From positions 1-8,870 of the forward strand of contig DUUU01000313.1 of assembly GCA_012841485.1 (NCBI GenBank): 8,870 nt of DNA, written 5' to 3'. Source of the DNA: Armatimonadota bacterium. GTDB lineage: Bacteria > Armatimonadota > JAAZEB01. Made by a program: the position numbers and the translations under genes. The notes under the pieces were generated by a model. The model did no database searches. It was not told where the DNA came from and saw only the letters and a program-made list of their open reading frames with translations. Positions within the stretch are counted from its first letter, which is position 1; each line of letters begins with the position of its first letter. This document shows, piece by piece, positions 6,057 through 8,870 of the stretch.

Positions 6057-6446
6057 CTATGCAATCGGGATCTGCTGAGAGCTATGCTCCTGCTCGCTCC
6101 CGGTCGTCTGCTCGGCCCCTTTCTCCATACTCTCGGCCGCCTTCTCGGTGGTCGACTCTACCATGTGGGCCGTGTGTTCGGCCCCGCGCTGGAAGCGGCT
6201 CTTCGCGCGCTCAATCAGCTCGGGTGCTTTCTGTGACATCGCCGCCGGCATCTGCCGGAGGTTGGATGCAACGCTGGAGCCTGCCTGCCGGATCCGATCC
6301 GCAGCCTTGTGCTCCTTTTCGCGTGTCCACTGCATGAGGTCGGAGCGCATCTCCTCTCCCCGCTTGGGGGCCAGGAGAAGGGCGGCAATAGCGCCAACGG
6401 CGCCGCCAACAAGCACTCCCACCGTTGTGCTGGTAGCCCTGCTCAT
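6057..6446 (-). CDS. YtxH-domain small membrane protein
   Basis: This 129-residue protein has the YtxH signature: one N-terminal glycine-rich membrane segment (about 8-26, VGVLVGGAVGAIAALLLAP) followed at once by LLLAPKRGEEMR (23-34). A long charged, probably helical amphipathic region follows (about 35-118), with a Ser/Gln/Glu-rich tail. YtxH proteins are widespread, often stress- or envelope-linked, and of no firmly known biochemical role. I chose ATG 6446 because AGGAG lies at 6457-6453 with 6 nt between; the longer frame to 6575 would run back through its promoter and into the end of trmJ. The gene has its own promoter (6478-6506), so it is probably expressed apart from mrp-trmJ. Its 3' end faces the secreted-protein gene across a shared hairpin. 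Confidence 0.8.
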   Translation of the reverse strand: MSRATSTTVGVLVGGAVGAIAALLLAPKRGEEMRSDLMQWTREKEHKAADRIRQAGSSVASNLRQMPAAMSQKAPELIERAKSRFQRGAEHTAHMVESTTEKAAESMEKGAEQTTGSEQEHSSQQIPIA

Positions 6447-6477
6447 CTTCCTCTCCTCTCGGGGCATTGCACGCCCG

Positions 6478-6506
6478 AGTCTATTTACCCAGGCACTCCA
6501 TGGCAA
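6478..6506 (-). promoter_or_regulatory. Promoter of the YtxH gene
   Basis: On the minus strand: TTGCCA (6506-6501, 5 of 6), a 17-nt spacer, TAGACT (6483-6478, 4 of 6), start expected near 6471, giving a 5' UTR of about 25 nt. The -35 box begins inside the U run of the preceding terminator candidate. Confidence 0.4.
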
Positions 6507-6531
6507 AACCGGAGGAGAGAAGCCTCCCCGG
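6504..6531 (-). terminator. Terminator candidate of trmJ
   Basis: On the minus strand GGAGG (6527-6523), a 7-nt loop and CCTCC (6515-6511) are followed by GGTTTTG. The stem can be lengthened by CCGG/CCGG arms with a small bulge. It starts two bases downstream of the trmJ stop codon (6533-6535). The stem is short and the U run is four bases, so strength is uncertain. Confidence 0.4.
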
Positions 6532-6532
6532 C

Positions 6533-7330
6533 CTATGGCTCCTCGTCGTCTCCAACCGCCTCGGTGGTGACGCAACGCTGCAGCGTGGCGATCAGCTTGT
6601 GCAAAGCGCGCACATCGCGGCGCTCCATGCCAGCGCGCCCGAACACGCGGCGCAGCGTGTGCGCGAACGCCTCCGGGTCGTCGCGAAACGGCCGAAAACC
6701 GGTGGAGAGCATCAGGGCGTTCACGCGCCGGATCAGCGCCTCCTGCTCGGCAATATCAGCCAGATCGGCCTGCTTGCACAGCATCTTTCCCAAACTGGCC
6801 TGAAAGATCTCATACGCCACCACCTGCACCGCGTGCGAGAGGTTGAGCGACGGCATTCCCGCCGCCGCAGGAATCGTCGCGATCGCTTGGCAGTGCGTCA
6901 GGTCGCGCGTAGAGAGACCACAATCTTCCCTCCCGAAGAGGACGCCCACGCGATACCCCTGGCGCGCCATCTCGGCAATCTGCTTCGCCGCTTCGACAAC
7001 AGGACGCAGATCGGGGAGCACGCCGATGCGTCGCCGGTTCGTCGTCCCCACCAGCAAGGTGAGATCGCCAATCGCTTCCTCGATGGTCTCGACACTGCGC
7101 GCGTTCTCCAGGACATCGATCGCGCCATGGGCGAGGTTGCGTGCCTCGGGCACGTCGATAAAAGGCGTTGGTCGCACCAACACGAGGTCAGTCAGGCCCA
7201 TCGTCTTCATGGCGCGCGACGTGGAGCCGATGTTGCCAGGAAACTGTGTCTCCATGAGGATAAAGCGCACGTTCTGGAGGCACTCTGGGGGACGGTGCGC
7301 AAACGCCCGATTGGATGACTTCCTCCCCAT
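6533..7330 (-). CDS. trmJ: TrmJ-type tRNA (cytidine/uridine-2'-O-)methyltransferase, SPOUT superfamily
   Basis: This 265-residue protein would methylate the 2'-OH of tRNA position 32 with S-adenosylmethionine, as TrmJ does. The three SPOUT motifs are in order: PGNIGSTSRAMKTMGL (31-46), LFGREDCGLS (131-140) and IPAAAGMPSLNLSHAVQ (153-169), the last forming the SAM-binding trefoil knot. The C-terminal RRVFGRAGMERRDVRALHKL region (about 228-246) also fits TrmJ. The ATG at 7330 is 4 nt after the mrp stop; AAGGAG at 7349-7344, inside the mrp end, is 13 nt away, a little long, so translational coupling is likely. The N-terminus is about 17 residues longer than usual before LQNVRF, but no better start is visible. 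TrmH-family relatives (2'-O-methyltransferases with other RNA targets) are the alternative. It is probably in an operon with mrp. Confidence 0.88.
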   Translation of the reverse strand: MGRKSSNRAFAHRPPECLQNVRFILMETQFPGNIGSTSRAMKTMGLTDLVLVRPTPFIDVPEARNLAHGAIDVLENARSVETIEEAIGDLTLLVGTTNRRRIGVLPDLRPVVEAAKQIAEMARQGYRVGVLFGREDCGLSTRDLTHCQAIATIPAAAGMPSLNLSHAVQVVAYEIFQASLGKMLCKQADLADIAEQEALIRRVNALMLSTGFRPFRDDPEAFAHTLRRVFGRAGMERRDVRALHKLIATLQRCVTTEAVGDDEEP

Positions 7331-7334
7331 CCCG

Positions 7335-8399
7335 CTATGCCTGCTCCTTCAAATTGCGCACGCTCACCTGCGCGGCCATCGCGCTCGCGATCTTTCGGAA
7401 GGCATCTGCCTGGCGCGAGTCCGGGTGCGCGGCGATGCTCGGCGTGCCCTGATCGCTCTCTTCCACAATCGCCGGGTCGAGCGGCACACTCCCCAGGAAG
7501 GGGGCATCCAGCGCCACGGCCGCCCTCTCGCCGCCGCCTCGCGGGCCGAAAATCGGCGTCTCATGCTCGCAGTGAGGGCAGACGAAGCTGCTCATATTCT
7601 CCACGACGCCCAGCACCGGCACATCCATCTTCCGGAACATCAGGAGCGCCTTGCTGGCGATGCTGAGCGCCACATCCTGAGAGGTCATCACGATCACCGC
7701 TCCCGTGAGTGGGACCGACTGGGCGAGCGTGAGCTGCGCGTCGCCGGTTCCAGGCGGGAGATCCACCACCAGGTAGTCCAACTCGCCCCATTCCACATCC
7801 GAGAGGAGCTGGCGCACCGCGCCCGCGACCATCGGCCCGCGCCAGATCACCGGCGCGTTCCCATCGATGAGGAAGCCGAGCGACATCAGCTTCACCCCAT
7901 ACCGCTCCAGCGGGCGCAAGCGTCCCTCTACCAGCACGGGCCGCTCGTCCGCCCCCATCAACAGCGGGATCGACGGCCCGTAAATGTCGGCGTCCAGGAT
8001 GCCGACGCGTGCCCCCGCCTCCGCGAGCGCCACGGCCAGGTTCACCGTCACCGTGGATTTGCCGACGCCTCCCTTGCCACTGCCCACCGCGATCACGTTC
8101 TTCACGCCCGGCAGCAACGCCTGATCCGCGCTCGGTCCTGAGGAGACCTTGCTCGTCACCCGCACGCGCACCTCCGTGACCCCCGGCACGGCGCGCACGG
8201 CGGCCTCTGCCGCTTCGCGGATCTGGTTGCGCAGCGGGCACGCCGGCGTGGTCAGCACCAGGTCAAACGAGACGGCGCCGCCGTCCACTCTCAGCTCCTG
8301 GATCATTCCCAGCGACACCAGGTCTCGCTGTAGCTCCGGGTCCATCACCTTCCCGAGGGCTTCACGCACCTGGTCCACACTCACCTTGCTTTCGCTCAC
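7335..8399 (-). CDS. mrp: Mrp/ApbC-type Fe-S cluster carrier P-loop ATPase
   Basis: This 354-residue cytosolic protein is a Mrp/NBP35-family Fe-S cluster scaffold or carrier. It has an N-terminal MIP18/DUF59 domain (about 5-82, with DPELQRDLVSLGMI at 20-33 and CP at 54-55), then the deviant Walker A GKGGVGKST (108-116). DADIYGPSIP (136-145, switch I) and DLPPGTGD (213-220, switch II) follow, then the cluster-binding CPHC (274-277). Length and order are those of the bacterial family. The start is the GTG at 8399: AAGGAG lies at 8411-8406 with 6 nt between. An upstream ATG at 8432 in the same frame has no SD and would place the SD inside the gene. It lies 63 nt after the MarR gene; that gap holds an inverted repeat CCCGGA/TCCGGG (8421-8426 with 8452-8457), with no clear promoter. 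trmJ follows 4 nt downstream. Confidence 0.93.
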   Translation of the reverse strand: MSESKVSVDQVREALGKVMDPELQRDLVSLGMIQELRVDGGAVSFDLVLTTPACPLRNQIREAAEAAVRAVPGVTEVRVRVTSKVSSGPSADQALLPGVKNVIAVGSGKGGVGKSTVTVNLAVALAEAGARVGILDADIYGPSIPLLMGADERPVLVEGRLRPLERYGVKLMSLGFLIDGNAPVIWRGPMVAGAVRQLLSDVEWGELDYLVVDLPPGTGDAQLTLAQSVPLTGAVIVMTSQDVALSIASKALLMFRKMDVPVLGVVENMSSFVCPHCEHETPIFGPRGGGERAAVALDAPFLGSVPLDPAIVEESDQGTPSIAAHPDSRQADAFRKIASAMAAQVSVRNLKEQA

Positions 8400-8462
8400 A
8401 CTCTTCTCCTTTGGAAAGCACCCGGATAGCACCCACGTTGCTCTCGCGGCCTCCGGGATGTA

Positions 8463-8870
8463 TCACGCATTCGGAACGCTCCCACCGCCCTCTGGAGCCG
8501 CGGACTGCGGATCCTCACTCGACTGCTTCACGCCGCGCCCGGTCCGCGCCAGGGCCATCCGATTCACCACGCACCGCGGCGAGTGCGGGATGCGGCAGCG
8601 CCCGCACAGGCGCTCGATGGCCGCGGCGTCTTCCCAGGCATGGAAAAGAAACGCCTCGAGACCATCGAGAAGCGCCAGGCGCTTCTCCTCCGGCATCCGC
8701 GCCAGGATCGCCCGCAGGCGTTCCCCGCGCAGACGCGCGGCCTGACCCACCACCTGAGTGCCCCGCGCGCTCAGCCGAAGCGCAGCGCGCCGCCGGTCAC
8801 GCGCGTCATGACGGCGGACCAGCAGCCCTTTCTGCTCCAGCCGGGTTGCGAACTGGCTCGCCGCCGCATA
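8463..8870 (-). CDS. MarR-family transcriptional regulator, partial (N-terminus outside window)
   Basis: The frame is open to the right edge and gives the last 135 residues. The first 38 visible, from ASQFATRLEQKGLLVRR to RLSARGTQ, are the end of the recognition helix and the beta wing of a MarR winged helix; the DARDRRR motif (fragment residues about 22-28) is the conserved wing tip. A helical dimerisation region follows (about 42-85). The tail carries cysteines at fragment residues 89, 92 and 100 (LCGRCRIPHSPRC), resembling the C-terminal CxxC...C motif seen in some MarR proteins and fit for metal or redox sensing. The last 25 residues are low-complexity. A GTG at 8753 in the middle of the wing could be mistaken for a start but has no support. 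It precedes mrp on the same strand and may be its first operon gene. Ligand and targets are unknown. Confidence 0.85.
   Translation of the reverse strand, partial: YAAASQFATRLEQKGLLVRRHDARDRRRAALRLSARGTQVVGQAARLRGERLRAILARMPEEKRLALLDGLEAFLFHAWEDAAAIERLCGRCRIPHSPRCVVNRMALARTGRGVKQSSEDPQSAAPEGGGSVPNA

Noticed and set aside
6467..8141. Plus-strand ORFs of 283 and 432 codons opposite trmJ and mrp
   Set aside because: Both oppose genes with unmistakable SPOUT and P-loop motifs; their sequences are typical GC-rich antisense frames.
1..8870. Defence island, CRISPR, transposon or prophage content
   Set aside because: No repeats with spacers, transposase, integrase or nuclease motifs on either strand; the window is regulatory, housekeeping and surface genes.

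Overview
This is a GC-rich bacterial window (roughly 63-65% G+C by eye) with about six protein genes, all with ordinary Shine-Dalgarno (SD) signals. It holds no rRNA, tRNA, CRISPR array, transposase or phage gene. Three things suggest a free-living, non-proteobacterial lineage such as Armatimonadota or Chloroflexota: a bacterial dynamin, a YtxH-type small protein, and a large secreted protein built of concanavalin-like beta-sandwich units. That placement is a guess from gene content and cannot be settled from the sequence alone.

Layout. Positions 1-507 hold no convincing gene but look like a divergent regulatory region. A near-consensus promoter fires leftward (TTGACA-17-TACAAT, 254-282). Its transcript would carry a leader of about 245 nt, ending at an AAGGAG at the left edge, so a gene probably starts just outside the window. 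A second promoter (TTGACA-17-TAACAT, 387-415) fires rightward into a dynamin-family GTPase (672-2693). The dynamin leader is about 250 nt long. It has a hairpin at its 5' end, a 42-codon proline-rich upstream ORF with a perfect AGGAGG, a six-run C tract (a G-quadruplex motif on the other strand), and a 4-codon mini-ORF whose stop overlaps the dynamin start.

After a 225-nt gap, 2919-5945 encodes a 1008-residue exported protein. It has a GATase1/ThuA-like Rossmann unit followed by three concanavalin A-like (LamG/DUF1080-like) units. A strong hairpin at 5989-6024 separates it from the genes converging from the right.

On the minus strand, read from the right edge, come a MarR-family regulator (N-terminus outside the window), mrp/apbC (P-loop Fe-S carrier with an N-terminal MIP18/DUF59 domain), trmJ (SPOUT tRNA methyltransferase, 4 nt after mrp) and, after a likely terminator plus its own promoter, a small YtxH-domain membrane protein. 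marR-mrp-trmJ is probably one operon.

The housekeeping genes (mrp, trmJ) are ordinary. The parts that deserve attention are the layered dynamin leader, the unidentified leftward leader, the multi-domain secreted protein with its perfect 26-bp internal palindrome, and the cysteine cluster at the end of the MarR protein.
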